64,000 nucleotides of DNA from Sphingomonadales bacterium (GTDB lineage Bacteria > Pseudomonadota > Alphaproteobacteria > Sphingomonadales > Sphingomonadaceae): positions 82,543 to 146,542 of the forward strand of contig JANYGX010000009.1 of assembly GCA_025362295.1 (NCBI GenBank). The letters are read 5' to 3'. Made by a program: the position numbers and the translations under genes. The notes beneath the pieces are model-generated. The model did no database searches, was not told the origin of the DNA, and saw only the letters and a list, made by a program, of their open reading frames with translations. Below, in pieces: positions 7,968-16,860 of the stretch. Positions within the stretch are counted from its first letter, which is position 1, and each line of letters starts with the position of its first letter.

Positions 7968-9067
7968 CAGGCGACTTTTCGGGTGGCAAGCCTGTGGCTG
8001 AGTTTCAGCCATGCTGCTGCAAACGCATCAATGTCGTCAGTTGTCGTCTCCCAGCCAAGGCTCACACGAATTGTTTGCGAGGCAACGCCAGCGTCATAAC
8101 CCATGGCTTCAAGCACATGGCTGGCGCGCACCTTGCCAGAGGAACATGCCGAGCCAGCACTCACGGCAAAACCCAGAAGGTCAAAATTCATCACCTGGGT
8201 GCTGGCCGCAACGTCTGCCATATGCAGCACAGCGGTGTTGGGGAGCCGGGGCACCACTTTGCTAATCAGTATCGCAGACGCTGGCAAGGCGGCTTCCAGT
8301 TGGTGCAGTTGTGCCTGACAGCCCTTCTGCCAAGCCGACTCCAGCGCTGTTTGAACGGCCGCTGCGAAACCACAAATTCCAGCAATATTTTCGGTGCCGG
8401 CCCGCCAGCCACGCTCCTGGCCGCCCCCACGGAGCAATGGTTGCGGCGCATCATCGGTGCGAATGATCAAGGCACCAACACCTTGCGGCCCACCGCACTT
8501 ATGAGCCGACAGACTGATGAAATCAGCCGGACATCCCATCATATCGATTTTCCCCAAGGCTTGGGCAGCATCCACATGCAAATAGCCACCACGCGCGCGC
8601 ACCAGCAGGGCCGCCTGTTCGACAGGCTGCACAACCCCGGTTTCGTTATTGGCTGCCATGATCGACACAAAGGGTGCCGGCCCACATGTGGCAAGCAACT
8701 GTTCAAGCGCTGCAAGATCAACCACACCGTCCCTGGTTACAGGAATGTGGCTGGTGCCGGGCGGGGCTTGTGCCAGCACACAGTCGTGCTCGATGGCCGA
8801 CACCAACACGGGCCGCTGGCCCGCCAGGCGAAACGCCAGTGCGTTTGCCTCCGTACCACCACTGGTAAACACCACCTGACGTGTGCCGCAACCAACAGCC
8901 GCTGCGAGTGTTGCCCGCGACGCCTCAATCTGCTGGCGTCCCCATTGACCGGGGCCATGCACCGAGGATGCATTGCTTACCCTAGACAGGGCCTGCACCA
9001 TGGCCGCGCGAGCCTGCGGCCACATAGGCGCGGTTGCGTTATAATCAAGATAAATCAATGTATTCAT
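7967..9067 (-). CDS. Cysteine desulfurase, NifS-like
   Basis: 366 residues from the ATG at 9067; the open frame runs 26 codons further but the family start (IYLDYNATAP) fits this ATG. PLP lysine K190 (SLSAHKCGGPQG), catalytic cysteine C308 in AGSACSSGKVRASHVL, and the cofactor histidine in AIEHDCVL near 94. It is first in the operon desulfurase-desulfurase-ferredoxin. Two adjacent desulfurases followed by ISC genes also occur in Rickettsiales. The second copy may serve a different acceptor, such as tRNA thiolation; that is inference. Confidence 0.92.
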   Translation of the reverse strand: MNTLIYLDYNATAPMWPQARAAMVQALSRVSNASSVHGPGQWGRQQIEASRATLAAAVGCGTRQVVFTSGGTEANALAFRLAGQRPVLVSAIEHDCVLAQAPPGTSHIPVTRDGVVDLAALEQLLATCGPAPFVSIMAANNETGVVQPVEQAALLVRARGGYLHVDAAQALGKIDMMGCPADFISLSAHKCGGPQGVGALIIRTDDAPQPLLRGGGQERGWRAGTENIAGICGFAAAVQTALESAWQKGCQAQLHQLEAALPASAILISKVVPRLPNTAVLHMADVAASTQVMNFDLLGFAVSAGSACSSGKVRASHVLEAMGYDAGVASQTIRVSLGWETTTDDIDAFAAAWLKLSHRLATRKVA

Positions 9068-9186
9068 CCAGCATGGTTGATGAGTGTTGCATTTTTGCGC
9101 AGCGCTCTTGTATAGATTTGATATGTAGCGCGAATATAAATTCACGCAAACAAGCTATTATACCCTCAAATAAAGATGATTGAAAT

Positions 9187-9834
9187 ATGCCTGACGTGAT
9201 TTTTCAAGGGCCGGAAGGTCGATTAGAAGGCCGTTACCAGCCCGGTGTTGGTGTGCGTGCACCGGTTGCCATGGTGCTGCACCCGCACCCGCAAGGCGGC
9301 GGGACCATGAACAACCGCATGGTGCAGATGCTCTATCAAACCTTTGTCAAGCGGGGCTTTTCAACTTTACGCTTCAATTTTCGCGGCGTTGGTCGCAGCC
9401 AGGGCATCTTCGACAATGGCGTTGGTGAGCTCTCCGATTGTGCGTCTGCGCTGGATTGGTTGCAGCAGTTCAATATCGAGGCGCAAACCACCTGGGTTGC
9501 CGGTTACAGCTTTGGAGCCTGGGTAGGCATGCAGCTGCTGATGCGCCGCCCGGAAGTGAAAGGCTTTATTTCCATAGCGCCTCCAGCCAACCTGTTTGAT
9601 TTTTCATTTCTAGCACCTTGTCCGTCTTCGGGGTTGATCGTCCAGGGCTTGGCCGATGAAATTGTAACCCCCGTCGCTGTTCAGAAACTTGTCGATAAAC
9701 TCAAAACCCAGCGCCACATCACCATCGATTACGATATGATACCGGGGGCCAACCACAATTTTGAAAATGAAATGGATCAGGTTCAGGGCAGCGTTGACAG
9801 ATATCTCGATAAGCGCTTGGGCAGCAGCCGTTAA
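9187..9834 (+). CDS. Alpha/beta hydrolase (COG2945-type)
   Basis: 215 residues. The N-terminal AMVLHPHPQGGGTMNN and LRFNFRGVGRSQG segments, the nucleophile elbow GYSFGAW (Ser108), the Asp in GLADEIVTP near 155 and His in GANHNF near 195 give a complete catalytic triad. The family is small cytosolic hydrolases of unknown substrate. It is transcribed divergently from the cysteine desulfurase operon, sharing a ~120-bp region. A link to sulfur or Fe-S metabolism is only positional. Confidence 0.85.
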   Translation: MPDVIFQGPEGRLEGRYQPGVGVRAPVAMVLHPHPQGGGTMNNRMVQMLYQTFVKRGFSTLRFNFRGVGRSQGIFDNGVGELSDCASALDWLQQFNIEAQTTWVAGYSFGAWVGMQLLMRRPEVKGFISIAPPANLFDFSFLAPCPSSGLIVQGLADEIVTPVAVQKLVDKLKTQRHITIDYDMIPGANHNFENEMDQVQGSVDRYLDKRLGSSR

Positions 9835-9877
9835 ACAGCTTGCACACAAAGTTGTAGACCCGGATATTATATGAAAA

Positions 9878-9954
9878 TGGCGCGAGCGACGGGACTTGAA
9901 CCCGCGACCCCCGGCGTGACAGGCCGGTACTCTAACCAACTGAGCTACGCCCGC
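9878..9954 (-). tRNA. tRNA-Asp (GUC)
   Basis: A 77-nt cloverleaf on the minus strand with encoded CCA. Acceptor stem GCGGGCG / CGCTCGC (one G-U pair), D-arm with AGCTCAGTTGGTTAGAG, anticodon stem CCGGC / GCCGG enclosing the loop CTGTCAC (anticodon GTC), and T-arm GGTTCAAGTCC. Confidence 0.97.
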
Positions 9955-10015
9955 GCATTGGAGAAACAGTTGACTAGGCGCTGAGCCAACGTGAGTCAAG
10001 AACCCATCTGGCTTT

Positions 10016-10900
10016 TCAAACAGAAGCGCATGAAAACCCAACCAAAGCCGCACTATCAGACCATAATTTGGCGCAGAGCGTATCATCCAGCGCCAGTTCG
10101 GAAGGGTTCGGCCACGTTGGCTTGCCTCGGCGAAGCGCCATATACACACGGTCGTTGTCGATTGAGCCGTCTGCAAGACCAGCAAGTGCCGCGCCCGCAT
10201 CGGCAAGGCTGTTCATGCCAGCTGCGAAAGGCCGGATGAGCGGCAAAACCCGTTTGAATATCCACTGAACAATTGCCGGGTGCCCGCGTGCCAACCCTGT
10301 CGCTGGTGTCAACCCCGGATCGAACGCATGAATTGTAATGCGCCTTTCCAGAACTTCCGGCAGTTGCGCCAGACTACGGGCCGTCATCAGGTTTGCCAGC
10401 TTCGAGGTTGAATAGGCGCGCAGGCCATTGGTGCGGGCTTTCTTGCTCTGCTTGAGATTTTTGCGAGGATCAGCCAGCAGATAGGCATTACAGTGGCGCG
10501 GCGCGGGTACCCCCGTCTTTTCTGTCGGGTCATGTGTGCCACTGCTGGTTATGATCACACGGCCGTTATCGGCAATTTTTGGCAGCAATAACCGTGCGAG
10601 CGCATAATGGGCGAGGTGGTTGACACCAAATGTTACCTCAAAGCCGTCTTCCGTGCGGCCTTCCACATCAAGCCGCTGCATCCCAGCATTGAGCACCAGC
10701 ACATCAAACGGCGCTTGTATCATATCAGCAAAAGTCCGCACACTGGCAAGGCTGGTGAGATTAAGCGGCATGGTCTGTGCACCTTTGGGCACGCCAGCAC
10801 TACAAGCACCAACAACCAGATGATTGTCGCGCGATAACAAAACCTCCGCAGCGACTTTCCCAATACCGGAACTTGCGCCGGTCATAACGATTTTAGTCAT
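10016..10900 (-). CDS. Short-chain dehydrogenase/reductase
   Basis: 294 residues. The NAD(P)-binding TGASSGIG (7-14), NAG (71-73), catalytic Ser119/120 in IITSSG and Y163-x3-K167 (AYSTSKLAN) are all in place, so it should be an active classical SDR, closest in layout to retinol dehydrogenase/protochlorophyllide-reductase-like members. Its ATG overlaps the stop of the RND pump gene (ATGA), so it is the third gene of the efflux operon. Its substrate is unknown; a role related to the pump's substrate is possible. Confidence 0.85.
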   Translation of the reverse strand: MTKIVMTGASSGIGKVAAEVLLSRDNHLVVGACSAGVPKGAQTMPLNLTSLASVRTFADMIQAPFDVLVLNAGMQRLDVEGRTEDGFEVTFGVNHLAHYALARLLLPKIADNGRVIITSSGTHDPTEKTGVPAPRHCNAYLLADPRKNLKQSKKARTNGLRAYSTSKLANLMTARSLAQLPEVLERRITIHAFDPGLTPATGLARGHPAIVQWIFKRVLPLIRPFAAGMNSLADAGAALAGLADGSIDNDRVYMALRRGKPTWPNPSELALDDTLCAKLWSDSAALVGFSCASV

Positions 10901-13900
10901 ACGGCGTCATCCTTTCTGGCCAGCGCCATATACATAACCGGGGTTACAACCCGCGATAGAATGGTTGAAGAGATCAGCCCGCCAATAATCACCCAGGCGA
11001 GTGGCGAATAGAGCCCTGACCCGGCAAGCGCCAGAGGCAAAAGCCCGCCAATCGCGGTGATTGAAGTGAGCAGCACCGGCAAAAAGCGTACCTCGCCCGC
11101 CTGTTCGATCGCCTCCTTCAGCGCCACGCCGTCGCGGCGCAGCTGGGCTGTGAAATCCACCAGCAGGATCGAGTTTTTGATCTCGATGCCAATCAGCGCG
11201 ATAAACCCGATGATCGCTGTGAATGACAAGGAATTGCCGCTGATGAACAGCGCCACCAGCCCGCCGACGATACCTAGCGGGATAACGCCTGCAACCACAG
11301 CCGTTTCGCGAAAATTACCAAACTCCAGCACCAGCACAGCAAAAATACCGAACACCACAACTGGAAAAATGCTGAACAAGCCGCCAAGGCTTTTCGATTG
11401 CTGCTCAGCTTCACCGGCGGTTGTCAGCGTGTAACCAGGCGGCAGGGGCACGGATTTTATGGCATCAAGCACTGCCGTTGTGACAGCTGACGTTAGATAG
11501 CCCGGTTCGGTTTGCGCTGTCACAGTGACCGAGCGCTGGTGCTTGTAGCGCGAGATCAGCGCTGGTGCCGTTTGCAGTTTGGGATGTGCCACCGCGTTCA
11601 GTGGTACGCTGCTGCCGTTCTCCAGCGGGATGTAGATTTTCTCAAGCACCGAAATGGGCTGGCGCTCAACCATTGGCAAACGCACCATCACTGGATAGGC
11701 ATCCCCGTCTGTATCGCGGTAGCTGCCGTTGGGTTCACCAGAAATGGCCAGCCGCGCCATGCGCCTGATGCTGCCGGCCGGTACACCAAGCACAGCGGCC
11801 TTGGCTTCATCAACGCCAAGATTAAGGTCGGTGCGGTCGAGCCGGAGCGGGTTATAGACATCGCGCGTGCCGGGTGTTGCTGCAATCTTAGCCTCCAGCT
11901 GTTTCGCGACTTTTGTGAGTGTTGCAAGGTCGGGTCCAGCCAGCCGGATGGCAATGGGGGCCTCAACACCGGGGCCATTTTCAAACGCATGTAAAATAAT
12001 TGTGGCCCCCGGATAACCACTGACACGCTTGCGGATCGATTCGATCGTGGCCTCGATCTCGCTTGGCTTTTCGCTTTTAAGCGTTACGAACAACTCTGCA
12101 AGGCTTGTGTTGTTTTCAGCCGGAAACCAGTTGTAGAATATCTGCGGATTACCGTGCCCTAGGTTTGCGTGAACGGCTTTCACCAGCCGCTCTTTGTTCA
12201 CTTCGACTTCAATAAAATCCAACACTTTTTTGGTGTCAGAAAGCGCTGAGCCGTTTGGTGTATAGGCATCGATAATGAAGTAGGGCACATCAGCCGGTGG
12301 AAACAGGCTAAGCCCTAATCGCGGCACTAGGGAAAATGACAAGGCACACAAAAGCCCTGCCAGCAGCAGCGTGAGCGTTGGCCGAGCCAGGGCAGCATGC
12401 AGCACCGGACGGTACACACCGTGAATGGCTTTCATGACATTTTGCAACAGCGCATTGCCGTGCGCATCGCTGGTTTTGGGCAAAATGCGGCTGGCCAGAA
12501 ACGGCATGATGGTGAGGGACACCAGCAGCGACGCGCCAACCGTCAGCAACACTGTGACTGGCAGTGAAAGAATGAACCGGCCGGAGCCTTCTGGCAGGAA
12601 CATCAGCGGCAGAAACGCCAGCATGAGTGTGGCTGTGCAGCCAAGCACGGCAACGGCAATTTGCCTGGTGGCACTGAGCGCTGCCTGCTCGCGTGGCTCG
12701 CCGCTTCGCATGTGGCGGGCAATATTTTCCGTCACCACAATGGAATCATCGACCAGAATACCCAATGACAAAATAAACCCGGCAATGGACAACTGGTTGA
12801 GCGTGAACCCCAGGGCATTGAGCGCCGACAGTGCAATCGCCAGCGACAGCGGAATGGAGATCATCACCACAGTTGCAGCGCGCCAGCCCAATGGCAACAG
12901 CGTGATCATCACCAGGCCAAGAGCGATCAGAAAATCCACACCAAGGTGATTGAGGCGCGACGTGACAACTTCTGACTGGTCAAAACCGCGTTCAAGCTTG
13001 ATATCCGGTGGCAACTGTTTTTCGAACTGATCGAGATCGGCATAAATGGCGTTGCGGATAGCGACAAGATTGGCCCCGTTCTTTTGTGTGGCTGTCACAA
13101 AAACCGCGCGTTTGCCATTGTAGGTTGTGACATGCAGCGGCTCAGCCTGTGCCCAGCTCACCGTCGCCACATCACGCACCCGCACCACTGTGCTCGCCGC
13201 CGAGAGCACAGGCGTGGCGTTGATGGCCTCCAGGTCATGAAACGCGCCGCCCGCTTTTACATTAAACCGTCGGTCTCCCACATGCACCGCGCCGACTGGC
13301 AGATCCGCCCCTTGTGTGCGCAGCGCATCGGCAATGCGCGTCACCGGCAGTTTGAGCGCAGCCAGCCTCCCCATGTCCACCGCCACGCGCACTTCCAGTG
13401 GCGGTACACCAAACACAAAGGCATTGCGCACACCCTCGATCTTGTTCAACCGGTCACGCAGGTCGCGGGCTATCTTGTCAAACCGGCGTGGCGATGCCGT
13501 CTCGCTCACCAGCGACAGTTGCACGATGGCAGCGTTGGTGGTGCGCGCCTTGGTGAATTCGAGTTTTTGCAAGGCGGCTGGCAGGGTGCTGCGTATCGCG
13601 CTGATCTCGCGCACCACCTCATCATACTTGCGATCAGCATCGGTATCCCAAGTGAATTCGGCCTTGATGAAAGAGGAACCATCACCATTGGAAGAGGTGA
13701 TCTCCTTCACATCATCAAGCCCCTGCAACACATCCTCAATCGGCTTGGCCACCAGCTGCTCCATGTCCGTTGGGTCAGCGCCGGGCAGATTGGCTTTGAT
13801 GATCACAATGGGAATCGGAAAGTGCGGATCCATAGAGCGCGGAATGGTGAGCAGGGTGAACAGGCCGCTCGCCACCATCATGGCAAAAATCAGCAGGGTG

Positions 13901-13938
13901 AACTGCCAGCGGCGAATGGCAAAGGCGATGATGTTCAC
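10897..13938 (-). CDS. RND efflux transporter, inner-membrane pump (AcrB/HAE1-like)
   Basis: 1013 residues, full length for an RND pump. It has the first membrane helix at the N-terminus, two periplasmic loops and two six-helix blocks. The proton-relay pair Asp-Asp lies in LSLGILVDDSIVVTENI near residue 405, and the matching Lys in GFIALIGIEIKNSILLVDF near 935. It starts with GTG. The periplasmic adaptor is encoded upstream and an SDR downstream; no outer-membrane TolC-like gene is in the window. A palindromic repeat lies between it and the adaptor gene. The substrate is not predictable. Confidence 0.93.
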   Translation of the reverse strand: MNIIAFAIRRWQFTLLIFAMMVASGLFTLLTIPRSMDPHFPIPIVIIKANLPGADPTDMEQLVAKPIEDVLQGLDDVKEITSSNGDGSSFIKAEFTWDTDADRKYDEVVREISAIRSTLPAALQKLEFTKARTTNAAIVQLSLVSETASPRRFDKIARDLRDRLNKIEGVRNAFVFGVPPLEVRVAVDMGRLAALKLPVTRIADALRTQGADLPVGAVHVGDRRFNVKAGGAFHDLEAINATPVLSAASTVVRVRDVATVSWAQAEPLHVTTYNGKRAVFVTATQKNGANLVAIRNAIYADLDQFEKQLPPDIKLERGFDQSEVVTSRLNHLGVDFLIALGLVMITLLPLGWRAATVVMISIPLSLAIALSALNALGFTLNQLSIAGFILSLGILVDDSIVVTENIARHMRSGEPREQAALSATRQIAVAVLGCTATLMLAFLPLMFLPEGSGRFILSLPVTVLLTVGASLLVSLTIMPFLASRILPKTSDAHGNALLQNVMKAIHGVYRPVLHAALARPTLTLLLAGLLCALSFSLVPRLGLSLFPPADVPYFIIDAYTPNGSALSDTKKVLDFIEVEVNKERLVKAVHANLGHGNPQIFYNWFPAENNTSLAELFVTLKSEKPSEIEATIESIRKRVSGYPGATIILHAFENGPGVEAPIAIRLAGPDLATLTKVAKQLEAKIAATPGTRDVYNPLRLDRTDLNLGVDEAKAAVLGVPAGSIRRMARLAISGEPNGSYRDTDGDAYPVMVRLPMVERQPISVLEKIYIPLENGSSVPLNAVAHPKLQTAPALISRYKHQRSVTVTAQTEPGYLTSAVTTAVLDAIKSVPLPPGYTLTTAGEAEQQSKSLGGLFSIFPVVVFGIFAVLVLEFGNFRETAVVAGVIPLGIVGGLVALFISGNSLSFTAIIGFIALIGIEIKNSILLVDFTAQLRRDGVALKEAIEQAGEVRFLPVLLTSITAIGGLLPLALAGSGLYSPLAWVIIGGLISSTILSRVVTPVMYMALARKDDAV

Positions 13939-13958
13939 GACTGGCTATCCCACGTCTT

Positions 13959-14012
13959 TATCTCTCCCCTTGCGGGAGAGATAGCGTCGCTCGGCAGCGC
14001 TTTCTTGCTGCC
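13959..14012. repeat. Dispersed palindromic element, copy A
   Basis: The 127-bp gap within the efflux operon holds a perfect 10-bp inverted repeat, TATCTCTCCC / GGGAGAGATA (13959-13968 and 13974-13983), then GGCAGC / GCTGCC (13993-14012). The CTCTCCC...GGGAGAG core recurs, in varied form, near 17.4, 20.7 and 28.3 kb. As it lies inside an operon it would be transcribed and could affect pump mRNA stability. Confidence 0.6.
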
Positions 14013-14065
14013 TCGCAACGCTAAAGTGGAAAGGGGAAAGCTTGCGGTTTTACCCTGAACCACCC

Positions 14066-15112
14066 CTATTTGCCTTGAATGGGAAAACGCACGGGCTTGC
14101 CGTTCTGCACCCGGTCGGCACCGTCCACAACAATTAACTCGTCACCGTTTAATCCCGATGAAATTTTCACTGCTGTGTCACTGTAACCGGCAATGCCGAC
14201 CAGCCTTGCGGTTGCCACGTGCGATGCCGGTCCCACCACGTACACGAATGCCTCATCCGCCCGGCCATTGATGAGCGCCGTGGCTGGCACACTCATCATG
14301 CCGGTGCGGCGTGTCGTTGCCGGTGCATCCATCACCGCCTCGCCGATCAAGCCGCTACGCAAGCCCGGCACCTGCGGCAGGCTGAGCTCGACCTCGAACG
14401 TGCCGGTTTGTTCGTTACTGCGCGCGGCGATCTGGCGCACGGTTGCTGGCAGTGCACGCGGCGCGATACCCGCCAGCGTCACGCTGGCCCGCGCGCCAAC
14501 ATGCACATGGGCAAGCTCGGTATCAGATAGCGACACACGCAGCACATAGCCGCTGGTAAGATCCGCAACGGTGATAACCGGCGCACCGGCAGCCATTGTC
14601 TGGTTGGGTTCGGCAAAACGCCGCAGCACGATGCCAGAGGCTGGCGCATGGAGGACAGACCGCTCGACATCAAAGCGTGCAGCATCCAGCTCGGCTTTGG
14701 CCGATTGCAATTGCTGGTTAATCGATTCAAGCCGCTGCTGAGTGGCCCAGCCCTGCCTGATCAGCGCCTCGGTGCGGCTATGCTCGGTTTGTGCCTGATG
14801 GTAGAGCGCCGCCGCCGTGCGCTCCCGCGCCACAAGCTCCGTGGTGATCAGCCGTGCCAGCGGCTGGCCGCGCTGCACCCGCGCACCCTCGTTGACGGCA
14901 ATGCTCTCGATAATGCCGGGAGTTTTGAACCCTAGCGCGATTTCCCGCTTGACCCGCACTGTGCCGGTATAGCGCGCCACCATGCCACCCGGCGCTGTCG
15001 CCACCCGTGCGACCTCCACCAGTACTGGTGCGGCGCTGTGTTCTGCGACAGGCGCCACCTTGCCACACCCGGCCAGCGCGACACACAGACATATCAATGG
15101 ATACATGTTCAT
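14066..15112 (-). CDS. RND periplasmic adaptor lipoprotein (membrane fusion protein)
   Basis: About 348 residues from the ATG at 15112. A short signal ending LICLCVALAGC puts the lipidated Cys close to the N-terminus. The biotinyl-lipoyl-like half (ALGFKTPGIIESIAVNEGARVQRGQPLARL), the helical hairpin (about 95-150) and the beta-barrel region (VSLSDTELAHVHVGARASVTLAG) follow the usual order. A TTG further upstream could extend the protein, but it falls in the predicted -35 box. The adaptor links the pump at 10897-13938 to an outer-membrane channel encoded elsewhere. Confidence 0.88.
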   Translation of the reverse strand: MNMYPLICLCVALAGCGKVAPVAEHSAAPVLVEVARVATAPGGMVARYTGTVRVKREIALGFKTPGIIESIAVNEGARVQRGQPLARLITTELVARERTAAALYHQAQTEHSRTEALIRQGWATQQRLESINQQLQSAKAELDAARFDVERSVLHAPASGIVLRRFAEPNQTMAAGAPVITVADLTSGYVLRVSLSDTELAHVHVGARASVTLAGIAPRALPATVRQIAARSNEQTGTFEVELSLPQVPGLRSGLIGEAVMDAPATTRRTGMMSVPATALINGRADEAFVYVVGPASHVATARLVGIAGYSDTAVKISSGLNGDELIVVDGADRVQNGKPVRFPIQGK

Positions 15113-15119
15113 ATAGAAG

Positions 15120-15148
15120 GCATTAGTATGTATGAAGGTGCAGTGCAA
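15120..15148 (-). promoter_or_regulatory. Likely promoter of the efflux operon
   Basis: On the minus strand TTGCAC and TAATGC are 17 bp apart, with a predicted start 0-5 nt before the ATG at 15112, suggesting a very short leader. No ribosome-binding site is visible before the ATG, which fits. Confidence 0.35.
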
Positions 15149-15191
15149 GACATTTTGAGTGTTGCTCAGATAGCTTGAGTTTTAAGCTTGC

Positions 15192-15213
15192 CCAAGCTTT
15201 TTAAAAAACTTGG
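15192..15213. promoter_or_regulatory. 22-bp near-perfect palindrome upstream of the efflux operon
   Basis: CCAAG...CTTGG arms around an A/T-rich centre, with one mismatched pair. It is the right size for a TetR- or MarR-type operator, and lies 45 bp upstream of the predicted efflux promoter -35 box. No regulator gene is adjacent. It may instead be an A/T-rich flank of the flagellin control region. Confidence 0.3.
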
Positions 15214-15242
15214 ATAGCTTATCAAGGTTTTTGGCGCCACCC

Positions 15243-15349
15243 AGGCAAAATTTGCCGACCCAAGCACATCTTGCCGGGGCATTTTTTCCCATTCATGGTT
15301 TCGCAAACCTTACCCGGCAGGTCTTGCCGCTGATCGGCAGAATGTGCCG
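15243..15349 (+). promoter_or_regulatory. Four-copy dyad array, probable FlbD-type (ftr) enhancer
   Basis: The motif NGGCA-N5-TGCCG occurs at 15243-15257, 15315-15329 and 15335-15349, with a half-degenerate copy at 15262-15276. The copies are in two pairs, 19-20 bp apart within each pair, ending ~50 bp upstream of the sigma-54 promoter. In Caulobacter-type flagellar genes, ftr dyads bind FlbD, an enhancer-binding activator of sigma-54 promoters. The regulator is not in the window. Confidence 0.6.
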
Positions 15350-15397
15350 TGTGCATTCATGCGCCTGACGATGATGAATTGCTGTTAACCCTGTTGC

Positions 15398-15413
15398 TGG
15401 CACGTCGGTTGCA
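15398..15413 (+). promoter_or_regulatory. Sigma-54 promoter of the flagellin gene
   Basis: TGGCAC-N5-TTGCA is a perfect match to the -24/-12 consensus of RpoN-dependent promoters. The expected transcription start is near 15425, giving a ~60-nt leader before the flagellin ATG, which has AGGAG six bases upstream. Confidence 0.88.
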
Positions 15414-15484
15414 ATGCCCCGTACGAAGCAAAAGCTTCAGCAGATAAAATATCTGTATCAATCTGAATTAATCAGGAGCCTAAA

Positions 15485-16783
15485 ATGCCTTATACATCCG
15501 TCAATACGAACACCAATGCCTTCGTTGCATTGCAAAATCTTACACAAACACAATATCAGCTGGGCATCACCCAGAACCGCGTTTCAACCGGTTTGGCTGT
15601 ATCATCGACCAAAGATGATTCCGCTGTCTATCAGATCGCCCAGAACTTGCGTTCGGATACAGCTGGTTTGGCATCGATCAACCAAAGCCTTAACCGTGCC
15701 AAAAGCACACTCGATACCGCCATCAACGGTGCGCAGTCGATTTCTGATCTGCTCATTCAAGCTCGCACTGTTGCAGCGTCTGCACAGGATTCAGGTTTGG
15801 ATGCCGGTAGCCGTGCAGCGTTGACCAACGACTTCAAGGCGATCATCACACAGATCAACTCAGTTGTACAGCAATCGGTTTTTAACGGCACGAACTTACT
15901 CAAAGCCAATCCAGATCAGATTTCAGCCATCACAGGTGTTACTAACAATGCTCTGGGTTCAACGGCCGCTTCGGGTGCGTCGGCTGTTTCAAAAATTAAC
16001 GTGCAAGGTTTTGATGCTGGTGCCGGCTCAGATATTGCAAATCTGAAACAAACCAACCTCACATTGGCAGCAACAGTTGGTCAAAGTTTGTCATCGTTTT
16101 TGACAGGTACAAATGGTGGTCAAGTTGCAGCGTCTCTGGCAAGCGGCACACAAACCGCAACGACTGCAGGCGTAACAGTATTGGGTGCTGTGGCCAGTGG
16201 TGCGACCAACACGATTAACGCAGCGAGTGGTATTGATACTGTGACTGGCAAACTTAACGTACAGCTTGCCACCACGTTTACGGCTAGCACAATCAGCTTT
16301 ACGTCGGGTGGTCTCACGTTTACATCTAAAACAAAACAGCCCGATAATACGACTGGTGCAGCTCAAAACTTGCAGCTCAGCCTAGATGATTTTACCATTA
16401 CGGCTGGTGCGAGCTATACAACGACAGCATTCAGTGCTGGCAGCGCAAACGCTCAGGTTGCAAGTGCAGCTCAGTTTGGTAAATTAGACTTTACAAACTT
16501 CATAGATCGTTCTGCTGGGTTAGCTGTTGTTGACGCCTACACGACAACACTCAACAATCAGTTGTCTTCGTTCGGTTCAGCCTCACGTCAAATTGATGCA
16601 CAATCACAGTTTGCGCAAAAACTGACAGATACGTTCAATTCTGGTATTGGCAGCCTGGTTGATGCCAACCTACCAGCTGAGTCTGCGAAGTTGCAGGGCC
16701 TTAACGTTCGCCAGCAGCTGGGCATTCAAGCCCTGTCGCTGGCCAACCAGGGGCCGCAATCGCTGCTGTCTCTGTTCCGCTAA
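15485..16783 (+). CDS. Flagellin
   Basis: 432 residues. The conserved N-terminal D0/D1 region (TNTNAFVALQNLTQTQ, QNRVSTGLAVSSTKDDSAVYQIAQNLRSD) and C-terminal D1/D0 region (LNVRQQLGIQALSLANQGPQSLLSLF) are intact; these form the filament core. The middle (about 155-345) is Ser/Thr/Ala-rich and variable, and makes the protein longer than the ~270-residue flagellins of Caulobacter. There is no signal peptide; export is by the flagellar type III system. Only one flagellin gene is in the window. Expression should be sigma-54 dependent, with a late-class flagellar activator. Confidence 0.97.
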   Translation: MPYTSVNTNTNAFVALQNLTQTQYQLGITQNRVSTGLAVSSTKDDSAVYQIAQNLRSDTAGLASINQSLNRAKSTLDTAINGAQSISDLLIQARTVAASAQDSGLDAGSRAALTNDFKAIITQINSVVQQSVFNGTNLLKANPDQISAITGVTNNALGSTAASGASAVSKINVQGFDAGAGSDIANLKQTNLTLAATVGQSLSSFLTGTNGGQVAASLASGTQTATTAGVTVLGAVASGATNTINAASGIDTVTGKLNVQLATTFTASTISFTSGGLTFTSKTKQPDNTTGAAQNLQLSLDDFTITAGASYTTTAFSAGSANAQVASAAQFGKLDFTNFIDRSAGLAVVDAYTTTLNNQLSSFGSASRQIDAQSQFAQKLTDTFNSGIGSLVDANLPAESAKLQGLNVRQQLGIQALSLANQGPQSLLSLFR

Positions 16784-16804
16784 ACTGAACTAAACTAAAA
16801 GAAA

Positions 16805-16860
16805 CCGGGTGGGGGATGAGGGCTTTCGAGCCAAACACCTCAAACCCCACCCGGATCTTT
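16805..16860 (+). terminator. Stem-loop after flagellin, probable terminator or 3' stabiliser
   Basis: A perfect 10-bp stem CCGGGTGGGG / CCCCACCCGG (16805-16814 and 16845-16854) encloses a smaller nested hairpin: TGAGG / CCTCA and GGCT-TTCG-AGCC, the latter with a UUCG-type tetraloop. The T-rich tail is weak, so it could stabilise the abundant flagellin mRNA as well as end it. Confidence 0.6.

Noticed and set aside
7931..9115. Long + strand open frame (~390 codons) opposite the two cysteine desulfurase genes
   Set aside because: It is antisense to genes with intact catalytic residues, has no recognisable protein features, and codes for a His/Arg/Cys-rich product typical of shadow frames in such DNA.
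13084..14058. Long + strand open frame opposite the RND pump gene
   Set aside because: Shadow of the pump gene; no RBS, and His/Arg-rich composition without a domain.
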